NCBI GenBank assembly: GCA_016858145.1
Contig: JAEHOE010000029.1
Span: 620,001 to 684,000, forward strand
Origin: Edaphochlamys debaryana
Lineage: Eukaryota; Chlorophyta; Chlorophyceae; Chlamydomonadales
DNA length: 64,000 bases
Direction: 5' to 3'
In this document: piece after piece, positions 1-13,600 of the stretch
Layout: each line of letters opens with the position of its first letter
How positions within the stretch are numbered: the stretch's first letter is position 1
Position numbers and translations under genes: made by a program
Notes under the pieces: model-generated
What the model saw: the letters and a program-made list of their open reading frames with translations, nothing else
Told to the model about the DNA's origin: nothing
Databases searched by the model: none

Positions 1-74
1 CCCTGTCGTCAAAGGGATTGTTTCTGGCGCCGTGCTTCCCGCACACAAAGGTTTTCCCTCTTGCTCTCCCTCAG

Positions 75-1649
75 GCAATGCCCCGAGGCCGCCGACCCAA
101 GTCACCGTGAGGCGGCGGCACCCCTGAGTTTGAACCGCCGACTCCTCGCGGGAGGCACCCCGCCACCCCCCCCCCCGCTCTGGCCGAGCGACTTCATGCT
201 GCCATCGGGATGCTTTGTGCGCGCTCTGGACGATTGGTGAGGCGCAGTTTGCTACCATACGTATTCGCAAACAACACACCGGTGACCGCTGCGAGCAGGG
301 CGACTTGATCGCAATTCGTCTAAAAACACTTCGTCCACACCATACTGCTAAACGCGCGAACGTCACCTCGTGCCATTCCAAACAATACAGGAAGACAACA
401 AAGCTGATAAGCGCATTTAGGACCCCCGTTAACTGTGCCGAGCTGTCGCGGACCAGTGCAAAGCCGAGCTCCTGCACCAAGGGCCGCCCCTGCTGACTGC
501 TGACGGCCCGCCAAATAGAGCCCGAACATGTTGCTTTCTGAGCACCATCCCCTCGAACCCGCGAGGCCGCGACGGCGCCCATACACACATGCCCCCCAAA
601 CCCCGCTCGAGTCCCCCTCCTTCCCCCGGCCATCGCCTTTCTTTCCCCCACAGTGTCGGAGTGGACGAGGCGGATGCGACTTGCGCTGCGCTCGGCGCGG
701 GGTGGGAGCTTGCTCAGCCCATCAGCATCGCGGACCGAGAGGCCATGGCCGCGAAGATGGAGACCATCCGCGGGCCGACGCTGCCGCGATGCGCCGACGG
801 TCTCTACTGCCCGAGAATCAACAACGCCGAGGACAACTGCACCTTCTCCGTTTGGACGAGCTTCAAGTAAGTCCGGGTTGTGGGTCAGGGTGCGGGCCGA
901 GCGAGCGAGCGCTGTTGTGGCCCGCCGCTTCTACGGCCCTGGGGGCTCAAGGGGGTCACCCGTTCCCTAGCAGCTCACTGAAACCCCTGCACCGGCATAG
1001 CCTGGGGCCTGTGCTGAGACCTCCTGGGACCTCCCTCTGCGAACGGCACACACTGCCTAAGACACATCACTCATCACTCCACACCTCGTCGCCCACCACT
1101 CCATCCCGCGACCTACCCTCCACGTCAGGTCGTCGAACCCCGCCTCGGACCAGACGCTGGTGCCTCTCAAGCCCATCCCCGACGGCTGCTCCGTGTCGCC
1201 CTTCTACGACGCCAGCGTGGGCTACTGCGTGGACCAGGTGGGGGGGGTGGGGGTGATGGGGGATGGGGGAGGGGGGAGGGGGGAAAGGGCCGGAGGGCAA
1301 GGGTGCGACCAGGTGGGGGTGGGGGTGGGGGCGCAAAGGTGTGGGGGTGTGGTCAATGTGTCCAGGGGTGTCCTAGAACGGGGAACCCCGAAACCCTCCG
1401 CCCCCCGCCCTTGCCCCACGCTCCCATCTTTTCGACCTGCCCCTCCCCTTGCCCCTCCACCTGCCCCTCCACCTTCACCTCCACCTGCCCCTCTGCCGCC
1501 CCGCCCCCTCCCCAGCCCACGTTCGGGGGGGTGGATGTGGTCCTCTTCGCCTCCCCCAAGTACTGCAAGTCCATGACCAGCGGTGCCGCCGCCACGGGCT
1601 ACTTCGCGGGGGAGCTGCCGGACTTTGCGCAGATGCACCCGCTGTGCTG
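75..1649 (+). other. Copy 1: Cys/Trp unit B
   Basis: Exons 5-8: 75-236; 654-866; 1,129-1,237; 1,516-1,649. Landmarks are [63 protein letters not shown] and MHPLCW. Exon lengths equal those of copy 2 except exon 5, which is one codon longer. Tentatively a C-type-lectin-like domain. Bases 1-74 are the 3' part of intron 4. Confidence 0.8.
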
Positions 1650-4600
1650 GTGGGCGGGGAACAGGGGGTGGGGTGGGGGTGAGGGGTGAGGTTAACAGTG
1701 CTGGAGGTCGGGGGTTGTCGGTTTGTGTGCTGTGCGGGGCCCGGCTGCCCAGTCCTGGGTGGGTGGTAGGGGGTTGCTGTAGGTTTGGGACTGTGTAGCT
1801 AGGGCTGTAGTGCAGGGACTGGAGGGCTGTAGCCCAGGACTCGTCATCTCCACGCAGTACCCCGCCCTGACTGCCCTCCCCCTCCTGTACCCCCCCCCTG
1901 GCTGCAGGTGGTGTCCCTCCACGGCCAACCCCTGCCAGCTCTCCTCGCCGCCGCCCTCGCCAGCGCCGCCCTCCCCCGCGCCCTCGCCGCCCCTCCCGCC
2001 CAGCCCATGTCCGCCGTCACCGCCCGTGCCGCCATCCCCCTTCCCCTCCCCGCCTGGCTTGCCGCCTCCGTCTCCCACCCCGCGACCCCCCACTGCCCCC
2101 TCGCCCCCTGATCCCCCCTCCCCCGATCCCCCCTCGCCACCTACGCCCCCTTCCCCCGATCCCCCCAGCCCGCAGCCGCCCCGGCCGCCCTCCCCCGAAC
2201 CCCCAATTCCCAAGCCGCCTTCGCCGCCCTCCCCATCTCCCCCATCGCCCAGACCTCCAGGCCCCCCCACCCCACCCCCAATGCCGCCGTCACCTCCAAG
2301 TCCACCGCCCAGCCCCACTCCGCCTTCCCCACCGCCGCCCAGCCCCCGGCCCCCTTCCCCACCGCCGCCCAGCCCCCGTCCGCCGTCGCCTCCACCCCCC
2401 AGCCCGCGCCCCCCCCAGCCCCAGCCCTCCCAGCCCACTGCCTCCCTCGCCGCCGCCACCCCTGCCGCCAAGCCCCTTCCCGCCCTCCCCGCCGCCGCCG
2501 CCCTCCCCGCCCCGCGCTAGCTTCTACAACCCAGGTGGGTGCCGTGGTGTCTGGGGGCCTGGGTAAGAGAGTGCGGTAGGCAGGCATAGGCCCTTGGCGT
2601 TGCCGGGAGGCCCCTGAGCTCATAAACAGCACGTCCCCTCGCCTTCCTCTTCTTCCCCTCCCTCCCTCGATCCCCTCCTCGAACGGCCGTCCACGGCAAC
2701 CACAACCTGCCCCCCCTCCCCCCTTGGCAGCCCCTCCCCTGGCGCTGTTCCGCTGATGCCCTAAGTCACCCATCCTTACTCCCCTCTTTAGGCCTCTTGT
2801 GTGCCCTTCCATTCCTTTTTCTGCAACAGCCGACCCGGACAACTACAACCTGCCCAGCTCCTGCGTGCTCAAGGGTGCGTGTGGGGGCCCCTGGGGCTAT
2901 GGCTTGTTGAGGTGCTGGGGACCATTGAGCGAGGTCGTCCGCTCCGTCTCGCGTGCCCGCAACTGCGTGCGGAGGGTCCTGTTTTCGAACGCGAGCGCGA
3001 CTGCACCGAACGCCTCTACCCCCTCAACCCTTCCCCTTCCCCCCTCCTTCCTCTCGAACCCTGCCCCTCTCTCGAACCCTGCCCACCCTCTTCTCCTCCG
3101 TCCCCCTCCCCTCCCCTCGACCCCGACCTGCCCCTCCCTCTTCCCCTCCCTCCTCCCCGCCACCCAACCCTCGACCCCTCCCCATCCCCCCCCCCAGTCG
3201 CGCGCAACTGCTCCACCTTTGCCAACGCCAACGCCACCTGCACGTCGGTGCACGGCAGGGGGTGGCTGGCGGCCGCCCCCTGGACGCAGGAGGACATTGC
3301 CGCCATGATGGCATGGCTGGCCAGCGGCAGCGTCAAGCTGCCCAGGTGGGGGGGTAGGGGGGTGGGGTTGCCCTGCGCAACCCTGGTGCACCCTGCTGGT
3401 TCACCCTGATTAAGCTTGCCTTACCCCGCTCAACCCCGGTTAACGCTGGTTCATTCCCCTCACCTCCCGCAGCTACTACAACTCCACCACCAGCGCCTAC
3501 GTGTGCGGAGCGGCGGGGCCCGTCAGCACCAACCCGGCGGCGGAGACCTGGGCGCTCTGGAGCGACATCCGCCAGGTGGGGGTCCGCCTGTGTTTCTAGA
3601 ACATTCCCCACAACCCCACTTTGTTTGGCTGGTTGGCCCCTCGTTGGATTCATATCCGCCAGGTGGGTGGTCGCTCGCGCTTGTGCGTGGACTGATGCTG
3701 TGGTGGCCCCTCCGCGCCCTCGGCTCCACCCCCCCATCAGGCACTCAGCAACGGGGTGCCCTCCCCCTTGCTCCGCTTCCCCACCCCACCCACCACCCCT
3801 CACCCCCCACCCCTCGGCTCCCCACCATCACCCCCCCCACACAGGCGCTGAACAACGGGGTACGCCCCAGCGGCCAGTGGCAGAGCATTCGTGTGCTGCC
3901 GGGGTGCACCCCGCCCAGCTACAACCAGGCAAGCAGGGGGGATGGGGGGTGGGTGGGGGGGCGGGCGGCGAGCCGGATGTCGCTCCAGGGCGCCCAGGTC
4001 TCCGCCGCCGGGTTGACTGGATGGCCGCCGCTGGTCGGCAGAGATCGAGATGGCTTGGGGTGACGCGGTACCGTGGGGGGAGGACAATTTGCGTGTGGAC
4101 TGCTCGGCTGAAGCTGACGTAGGCTTGAGGCAGCGGGGTTGGAGGGACGAAGTTGGGCGGGGGTACGTCCGACGGGGTACGGCCCGCCTGCGTCTGTCGT
4201 ACTCCGGCTGCCGAGTCTCGCGTATTTCATGACCTGTTGCCATTGCTTGCGACGCTCGCCCTTTCGCCCCCGACCCCCAGACGTATGGGTGGTGCAGCGC
4301 CGACAGCCGCACTGCCTCCCCCACATCGAGCACGGCTGTGTGAGCAGGGGGGAGGGGAAAGGGCATGGCTTGCGTTCCAGATAGAGTTTTTTGGAGTGGC
4401 GGCGCGTGGGCTTTCTACAGATTCACGATGCTGAGTGGCAGGCGGGTGCCATGCGATCTGGGTCGAGATCTGGATCTGTATCTGGATCTGTATCTGGACT
4501 CATCCCCAGTTCTTCAGCCAACCCCCGTCCCTGATGCTCCACACACCCTTGGTACAACGCATTGGGAACTTACGACGCGGGGGGACTACTGACTGAGATG

Positions 4601-7600
4601 GAACTTGGCGTGGCTACTGACAACGTGTCGTCGTTGCCGCCGCCTCCCGACCACCCCACCTCGCGCACGCAGGTACCTGCGGAGGAACACCAACCTCTGC
4701 CCCACCCCCGGGTTTGAGGACTTCCAAAACTCAATCAACGCGCGGCTGCCCGTGATGTGCTGGCAGTGTGGGTGGCTGGGGGGAGGGAGGCGGCTGGGGG
4801 TAGGGGTGGATTGGGGAGTGTCTTGCGGTGCTGTGCTACTGGCAGTGTGGGTTGGTTGGTTGCGAGGAGCGCGTGCGGCGGCTTGGGCCTGGACTTGGGG
4901 GGGGGGGGCGGTTAGACAGGGATTGGGCCGGGGCTCGTGTCCGGCTCTTGCGCTGGGGTTGGCGGTGCCAGGATGGGATTGGGTTACCGGCGGACCTTGA
5001 CCCACACATGCCGGCCCCGCCCACCCACCCCACTCCGCAGGTCCCTCCCACGTGCAGCCGGTCTGCGCGCCACCCCCCATGGCCACGCCCCCGCGCCCGC
5101 CGCCCACGCCCCCGGTGGGTCGCTTCCTCACCCATCGATGCCCAGGATGCCCTCCTGTCGATGCATGCCTGTTGCCTGAACCCTATCAGACCCCGGTCAT
5201 GACTTGTCGTGCGCTTCGCTTGCGCCTCCCTCGCAGCGAACCGACGCAGAGACCTGCGGCGAAGGTGCGTGCGTGCGGGCTTCCCTGTCAGCCGTTGGGC
5301 TCTCGACCGGCGGCGGGGTAATGCGCGGGGCAATGGGGCGCCGGACTGATCACATGTCACAACTCCTTGCAAAATTGATTACTGGTAATATACAGACGGG
5401 CTCTCGCCCTGTGTGCGACCCCCGCCCCTGGGCACGACCCCCTGGTCTCCCGCCTTTTGACACCACCCCGGCCCCACCCCCCAGGCTTTTCGCTGCTTAC
5501 CACGGACGATGCAGACGACGTGGGGCACTGCGAGGGCGCCAGGTGGGTAGCTTCGGGGTAGCTCCAAGGCAGCCCCGCGTCATTTTGCGTGGAGAATTGC
5601 GGGGAAAGTGCAGTACCGCACCATACCGCATTGCGGTACAGCTTAGCACACGAACTCCTGGCCCGACGTAACCTTCGCGTTCGCCGCCCCCTCCACTCCG
5701 CCACCCACGTGGCAGTTGCGGCATGCTGTACCCGTACGCCATCGTGTACGGCATGATGAAGGTCCGTACCGTCAGCACGATGCGTGGCATCCTGCTTATC
5801 ACCGGCAGCACCACGGAGACAGGTACGAGCGTACGACACGTACGGCACGTACGGCACGTACTCCTCTGCCTGTGGCGGCGTCCCTTCTTTGCTCCCTCCC
5901 GCTGCCTGTCTTTAATCCGTCCGTCTACTACAGCGCTGCCTAAACGGTACCTTTTTGTCTCTCGCCCTCCCTTTCTTGACTTCTCCCTTTCTCGCCTTTC
6001 TCTCTGCCTTTGCCGCGGCTCTTCCTGCAGCTGCCAACACCTTCATGGGGTGGAGGGACGTGGCGTGCAAGATCGATGCCCGCGTGTGCTATCAGGTGTG
6101 GGGGGTTCGGGACTCTGCAGGGAGCGAGAGAGCGAGCGAGGGGCCATTTTGAATGGGAGAGGGATGCGCGCGCGTGCAGTGCCGTGATGGAAGGTCCGGG
6201 GCAAGTCCAAGTGAGTCGGTGGTGCAAACAGTTGTTGGTGCATAGCATTGGCAGCTCGGGGCTGGTGGAGACGATCAGCAGGGCGGGTGGGAGTGCGTTT
6301 GCTTGCAGTTCATCGGGGCTAGGGCCGCTGTGCCCGACCGCCAGGGCTGCGCGGCTATGCGTGGTGTGGTCAGGCTGTTGCTTGCAGTATTAGTACTTGC
6401 CCCGGGCCGCTTTCCATCCGCTTTTGCTATTATCTTCTCCAGGGCGTGACCACCGTCACCACGGGGGCCCAGCTGCTGGCCACCGACATCACCCGCTTCA
6501 AGCTCATCTTCATCTCGTCGGACTGGTGAGCGGGCCCGGGCTGGGCCCGGGGATGGGCCTGGTTGGGCTCGGATAGATGGCCCCGACGCCTTGCTGCCGG
6601 CGGCAATCAAGCAAGGACAATTATGTGCCCTCTGTTGGCTCCCAGCTCGGCTGTAGCGCCAAAGTCCTCACGCGTGCTTCCTCTCGTCCCGCTTTATTTG
6701 TGTTCCCCCTTTTGCCCCTAGGTGCGCCACTCGGGGCGGCATCACGCAGGACATGGGGAACGCGCTCTCTACGCTGGCGGAGGACTTCAAGTGGTACCTC
6801 AAGTGAGTAATGCAGCTAATTCGTCATCTGGGGATGATGGCCTTGACGGGAGTTTCTGGTGATATGGGTCGTCATCAGCCTGTGTGTCCTCGCCTTGTGC
6901 GTGTCTGCTGGGCTGGGAGGGCTAATAAGGCGGGGCCAAGGTCCACAAGTAAGCTTCTGCCGACCGGGACCTCGCTCGCTCCTTTCGTGTCCCCAAACCC
7001 TCAACCCCGCAGCTACGCCAACGGGTCTGTCATCACGCTCTCCCAGACCTGCCTCAGCCGCCCCTACGGCTTCCTGCCGCGCTCGCTCAAAGTCACCAAC
7101 GACTACTTCCCAGGTCGGCGGGCTGAGGAATTATTGAGGGAGACACCCAAGCGCCCACCCACCCCGCTGCCCCATTCCCTCTTACCTCCTAGACCTACCG
7201 CCACCTAGCCCACCTAGCCCACCTGCGTCCTGACATGATGTCGCCTCTTTGCGTCATCCGTCCTTCATTTCGTCCCCTCGGCTCTTCGCCTCCTCTCTCG
7301 TTGCTTTCCCCCAACAGACGTCAGCTTTCTGCCCACCGTGACGCCGCTGGGGTCATCGGCCGACAATGACAACAACGACCACTGTGGGTTCAGGGGCAGG
7401 CGGGCTGGGCCGAGGGGCGGTCAGCAGGGGGGCAGTCAGATAGCGGAGTGCTGGGTAGGAGGAATCGTCGAGTTTTCGTCTATGACCCCAGCCCACGCCG
7501 CCATTGGCGCGCTGCCTTCAATCTCCCGAAGCCAACCCATCAACCCTCCACCCCTCCAAACCGCAGGCTGCTTCCACAGCTGGGCGGATGGACCAGAGGG

Positions 7601-10600
7601 TTGGAACGGAAGTGGGTGCCCTTGGGGTGTGGGTTGGGGGGGTTGGGCTGCTCTGGCCCGTACGGAGGCGGGTGGAAGCGGCGTCTGACTTCGGGCGCTC
7701 GGGGGGCAGCGGGGCGTGCGCTGGACGTGGCAGGGGCCTGAGCTCATGTGTCGTGTGGCCTCTGCTTCCTGCCTTCCACCTCCTTTCCCTCTCGCACCCT
7801 CTCTCCCTCTCCCTCATCTCGCTCGCCGTCCCCCTACCTCCCGCTCCCCCCTCCCCCCCCCCAGTGCTACCCCTGGCCTACAAGGAGGGCAACTGCCCCG
7901 TACCCTGGACATAGTGAGGAGGGGGGGGAATCGCCGTACCCTGGACCTAGTAAGCGTTCCCTAAGGGGGAAGGGCTGGAGCACGAGCTCAGCCGGAGGAT
8001 GCGTGTTCGGGGATGGAGGGTTCGCCAGGCTAAACCCCGACCGGAGGCCCGGATGAGCGGGCCTCAGCTCTGCAGCTGCGCCTACCATGCAGGAGTTTGC
8101 TTAGCACGATGCCCCGCTTCGGGTGAAGGCCCCCTTATTACGGCCCCTGGTCCCCCGCTCCGCTCTGAATCTCCCGCCAGTGCGCTTTCCCGCTCCCCAC
8201 TCCCTGCCCGCCCCCCACCCCCACTCCCCGCTCTCCACTCCCCCCTTCCCGCTCTCCCGCTCTCAGATTCAAACACCCCCTGCCTTCCCGCCCCCCCGCC
8301 CCCCTCCCCGCTCCCCACTTCCCCCTCCCCGCTCGCAGCTGGAACAATGTCACCCAGTCGTGGGTGGTTCAGGACTGCAAGGTCAGTCGCTCGAGCGGCC
8401 GACGCAACGGTGTGCGTGGATGTGTACGCTCACAGGCCAGCATGGCATACAAACACCTTGCTAGTACGTTATGTACGTTGCTAGCTAGCTTGCTTGCTTA
8501 AGCTCACGAGATAGAACTGATGCTCAGCAGGCGGTAGGCTCCCGTCACCGACCCATGATCTTTCCTGTGCCTGTACTGCACGCAGGTCACGCATCTGGTG
8601 TCGTACAACACGTGCCTCAGGTAAAGCGCGCCCGCGTGCACGTGTATGTGTTTGTACCTTGTCGCAAGGCTCTGTACGGCGGTACCGCCAGCTGCTGTAC
8701 TCCAGACGACTGTACTCGTCTCTCAACCCGCCGTCCGGGTCCTGCTTTCCCTCATCAGGCCGACCTCCGAGATATGTACCAACGGCATCGACGACAACGA
8801 CAATCTACTGGTAAGGGGCGGTTGGTGGTTGGGAATTGTACTGAGTGGCGTAGCTGGCCAGCCAAGGAGTGCTGTTGGTGGTTGGTGGTTTGGGGCCAGC
8901 AGCAGGGAAGGGAAACTGTGAGGGGGGTGGGGAGCGGGGGGCGGGAGGGGGGTGTTGAGGCAGGTATGGTGGGGGGTGATGGGTGGCGAGGCACATAGCA
9001 CGAACGGGCATGGGCGGCGGCCTCGGTGGGTGCGGTCAAATGCGCACGTGTCCCGAATCGAGCGCGCGACAGCAGGCCCCAGATCAGCTTGTGCCCTAAG
9101 CTTGTAGTCAGGGCCTTGAGTTTCAGCCTCCAAGCTGCTGCTGACGACGCTGACCCCCTCCCTCCCCCAGGTGGACCACGATGACCCCGAGTGCTGGCGC
9201 TGTGGCGATGGCCTCATTCAGCCGGGGGAGGAGTGCGGTGAGGGGGGCAGAAAGGGACGGAAGGGCCCCAGCAGGGGAGGTGTTGGGTTAGGTGGCACCA
9301 GCGCTTCGGGCGGCGGTGGACGGACGTCCTCGCGCTCCTTCCTTCCCACTCCTCTCTCCGTTTCACCCGCTGCCCCCAATCCTGCGCTGTCCTGCTCTGC
9401 ATGTTACGTGGGGCCTCTCAGACGATGGCAACATGGTGAGCGAGATGGGGCACACAGGGATTGCCGTTCAAGCAACTCATTTTGAGCCGCACACAGGATG
9501 CCATACACACAGGGTGCCGTACGTGTGCAGGCCTGCCGTACGCCACAAGCATTACCCCGGCACATGGGCACCGCATGCGGCTTGCCCACTCTCTTCATTC
9601 GTACTGCTCACCCGTCCTAGTGCCGTACAGTCGCATTACTAAGCTGCCGTACACCCGTGCACCCTACTGCCCCACGTGTGTGCAGCTGCCGTACGACGGC
9701 TGCGACCCCTTCTGCCGCCTGGACGTCGACCCCGCGCCGCCGCCTGGCTCGCCCGTTGTCATTGCCTCGCCCCCGCCCGCACCGCCGGTGAGGCAGCTAG
9801 TTGATAGGGGCACAGCGGGCGACAGCTAACGGGATATGCATGCCTGGTGGCGATGCGGCGGCTCCGCACTCCGCTCCGCTCCCTAGGCACCCCCGCCGGT
9901 CCTCCGGCGATACCCCCCCCCCCCCAAACAAAACAACACCCCTCACCCCCCAAGCAAGGGCGTGTTGCCCCGTAACCCCTGACCCCTCACCTCACCCAGG
10001 CCCCCCTCAAAGTGCTCAAACCATGGTTTGAAATCGCGTTCCCTCGTACCCCCAACGCCCCCTCCCCTACCCCCCCAGAACAACAAGAACGTGTGCAAGG
10101 GCGTTGGCTCCCTGCTGGCCACCACGCTGCCGCTGGACGCCCCGGCGCAGGGCTGCACGGCCCCGGGCGGCGCCTGCCGGGCCCTCGTGTCGGGGCTGCT
10201 GGCCTACATGCTGCAGCGAACCGCCGCCCTGCCGCTCAGCGTAAGGAAGAGCGGCTTCACGCATGGGGTTTTAGAGCCTGTTAGGGGGGGTAGCTTGGCC
10301 CGCGCCCTGCCCCGCAACGTGAGGAAGAGCGATGTCATATGTAGAACGCGAATATGGTGGGGTTAAGCTGCTAACATGGCAGCAGCGTGCGTGTTGACAC
10401 CTTCTCGACCCCCGCCCGCAGATCCTGGCGCTCATTCCGGGGGGCAGCGGCACGGCGGCTTACGACGCGCTCGCAGCCTGGATCGCTGACCTACCGGTGA
10501 GGCTCGAGCGAGCGAGTGATCGAGCGAGCGAGAGGGTAGCCACCAGGGCGCCCCGACCCGAACCCTTCAATTCTAGTCCCTAGCCTTGTCATAAAACCAC

Positions 10601-13600
10601 CCCGCCCCCCTTCCGCCCCAACCCCCCAACCCTGCGCTTGATCGCCCAGAAACCCAACCCCCCCCCTCACCCTACGTCCTATCGCCCGCCAGGCCTCCCT
10701 CAGCAGCGTCACGGTGTCGTACGTGACGGACGCTGTGGGCGTTACGGCTGCCAGCCTGGCCTCAGCGCGACTCATCTACCTCCCCAGCGCAGAGTGAGCG
10801 GGGCCCCGGGGCCCGGGCAGAATGAACCTCTTGCCTAGAGCTCGCTCCCTCTTGGGCTCGCCTCCATCCCCTGCTGCACCCTCTCGCACCACGAACGCAC
10901 ACGTGTGTCGGCTGTGTCAGCTCGACCGCGTGATGTGTGCCGGTAGTGCTCCCTCCGCCCCTGCCCTTCACCCCGCCCCTCCCTCGGGCCCCCCCGCCCT
11001 CTGACCCACGTCCTCTGCCCCCCTCCCTCCCTCTGCCCCAGGACCACGGTCACCGGCGGCCTTACGGACGCCATGAACGCCGCTCTGACGGCGCGGCGGG
11101 CCGAGATCGACGCCTACGTGGCAGCCAGCGGCGGCTCGATGCTGATGCTGGCGCAGGCCGGCCTGTCCAACCCCTTCGAGTACCTGGGCCTGGATACGAA
11201 TGCAGTCGCGCCGGCCTCGATCCAGGCTGGGCCCGAGCTGGCCTGGATCTCGCAGGCCGCCGTTAGTAACGCCACGCTGCCCCTGGGCGCCACTCAGGTG
11301 AGTGTGAAGTGCGCGTGCGTGTGGTGTGTGGGGGGGTGACGTGTGTGCCGTACACGCGTACGACACTGACTGAAGCATGCCCTACCGGTATCGTACGAGC
11401 CGAAACAACGCCTAGATGCGCGTCGGAGAGGCCGCTAGCTGGCCCGACTGATTACACTTGCCGTACGCCGTACACCGTGTGGTGCTGTGTGTGCCGTACC
11501 GCAGGCGTTTGTGGGCCCCAGCCAGTGGTCGGGCCTCACGCCACTGGTGACTGTGGGCGGAGCATGCGCGCAGCCCGTGCCCTCGTGTGAGTAAAAACCA
11601 GTTCACTCGCGCTTGCTAGCCTGCAGAGCGGGCAGGCGTGGCGGTAGACATGCATCTGCTGCTACTGTCATCACGGCGGCGCTGGGGGAGCAGAAGCGGC
11701 AGCAGACGAGGCATGCGATTGGGTTTTCCGGTCCGTGGCCTGACTCTGTGTTTACCCGCTCGGGCCCCTATGCGACCTCCGCCACCCACTCCTCTAGATT
11801 TCCCGAGCACCTACTTCGGAGTTGATCAGTCATGCCAGGCTGTGCTGCTGTTCACTGACACGGGATGCATCCGGAGGGGCGTCGAGTCGCTTTGCACCGA
11901 CGGCGAGGGTGCGTGGGCGGGCAGGGGCGGGCGCATGATGGGGTGCCCCTCATGCTCCTCAGTAGGAGGTAGAGTGCTCGCTCGGTTGCCGATTGATGCT
12001 GGGCGGCGGGCCGTTCTGGGTCGCTTAGGTGTGGAGCATGTCTTTAGCCGGCAGGTGCCCCGTTGGCCAATTTGGCGCTGGGTGGCGGGTATGCTATTAG
12101 TCACTCGTTCCGGGTCGCTGTGAGAAGGGGCGTGTGCTTCTCTGGAAGGAGATGGGGGCAAATCCCGAGGGGCTATCCTGATCGCTCTGAAACTCTAATT
12201 CCCCAAACCGTGCTGTGCTTCCCCGCCCCATGGCCGCCTGGCACGTCCCTCATCCAACCCCAGACAACAATGCTAACGGCCTGATCGACTTCAGAGATCC
12301 AGGTGCGTGTGCAAGGAAGCGAGAGGGGCGGGGTCACTCCGGGGGTTCCGTCCTGCCTAGCACCGCCGTGCTGTCCGCCTAAGGCCCAGCCTCGTCTCGT
12401 CTTCCCCCACCTGCCCCCACCCCTCTGCCCACCCCTCTGCCCACCCCTCTGCCCCTCACCACACTTTGCCCCACCACACTTGCCCCACCATCTAGGCTGC
12501 CGACGCTGCGGTGACGGCGTGCAGGACGGTCTGGACGGGGAGGAGTGCGACGACGGCAACCTCATCCCGGACGACCTGTGCGACAACTACTGCCAGCAGG
12601 TGCGTGCGCACGTGTCGTACGGTTGCCGTAGTGTACGGGACAGCGCGGCACTGTACGGCAGTGTGCGCATGCGAGAGTCGATGCATCGAGGATCGATAGC
12701 ATTATGCTGCCACGAGCAGCGTGATCGTGCTTGATGATGCATGCGCAGATGGTGACCATGCCTCCTGGCTGAACCCCCCCTCTCCCGACATGGCAGGTCT
12801 CGGCCAAGTTCCCGCCCCCGCCCCCGCCCATCGCAAGCCCCCCGCGGCCGCCGCGCTCGCCGCCGCGGCCGCCCCCGAACCCACGCCCCCCGCCCTTTCC
12901 GCCGCAGCCCGGCGTACCCTCCATCCCCCTGTCCCCAGACCCGCCCGGCCCCCCGCCCAGCCCAGACCCGCCCAGCCCAGAACCCCCCCCTACCCCCCTC
13001 TCCGCCTCCCCCGCCCTCTCCACGCCCCCCCTCCCCTTCCCCCCCAAGCCCGAGGCCCCTGCCTCCCAGCCCTCGCCCTTCGCCCCCGTCTCCGAATCCC
13101 CGGCCGCCCAGCCCAGCCCCTCCCAGCCCGCGGCCCCCCGTCCCCTTCCCCGCCGATCCCACCCAACCCTCCTCTCCCGCCCAGTCCGCTGCCACCCACC
13201 CCACCGCCATCGCCGCACCCGATACCGCCATCCCCCCCCCTCGCCGGCACCCTCGCCGATCCCGCCGAGCCCAGAGCCCCCCTCCCCAAAGCCGCCTTCA
13301 CCTCTTCCCCCAAGTCCCCGACCGCCTTCGCCCAGCCCCCTGCCTCCTTCGCCACTGCCCCCTAATGCCCCCAGCCCCACACCCCCGAGCCCCAGCCCTC
13401 CAAGCCCTCCCTTGCCAGATCCGCCCTCGCCTCCCTCGCCCGAGCCCCCCAGCCCTCTGCCACCAAGCCCCAGTCCCCCTAGCCCCGCTCCAACTCTGCC
13501 TCCCTCGCCGGAGCCTCCCAGCCCAGGCCCGCCCTCGCCGTCACCGCCCTTGCCCCCCAGTCCCAGCCCTCCCAGTCCGCCTTCGCCTGAGCCCCCCACC

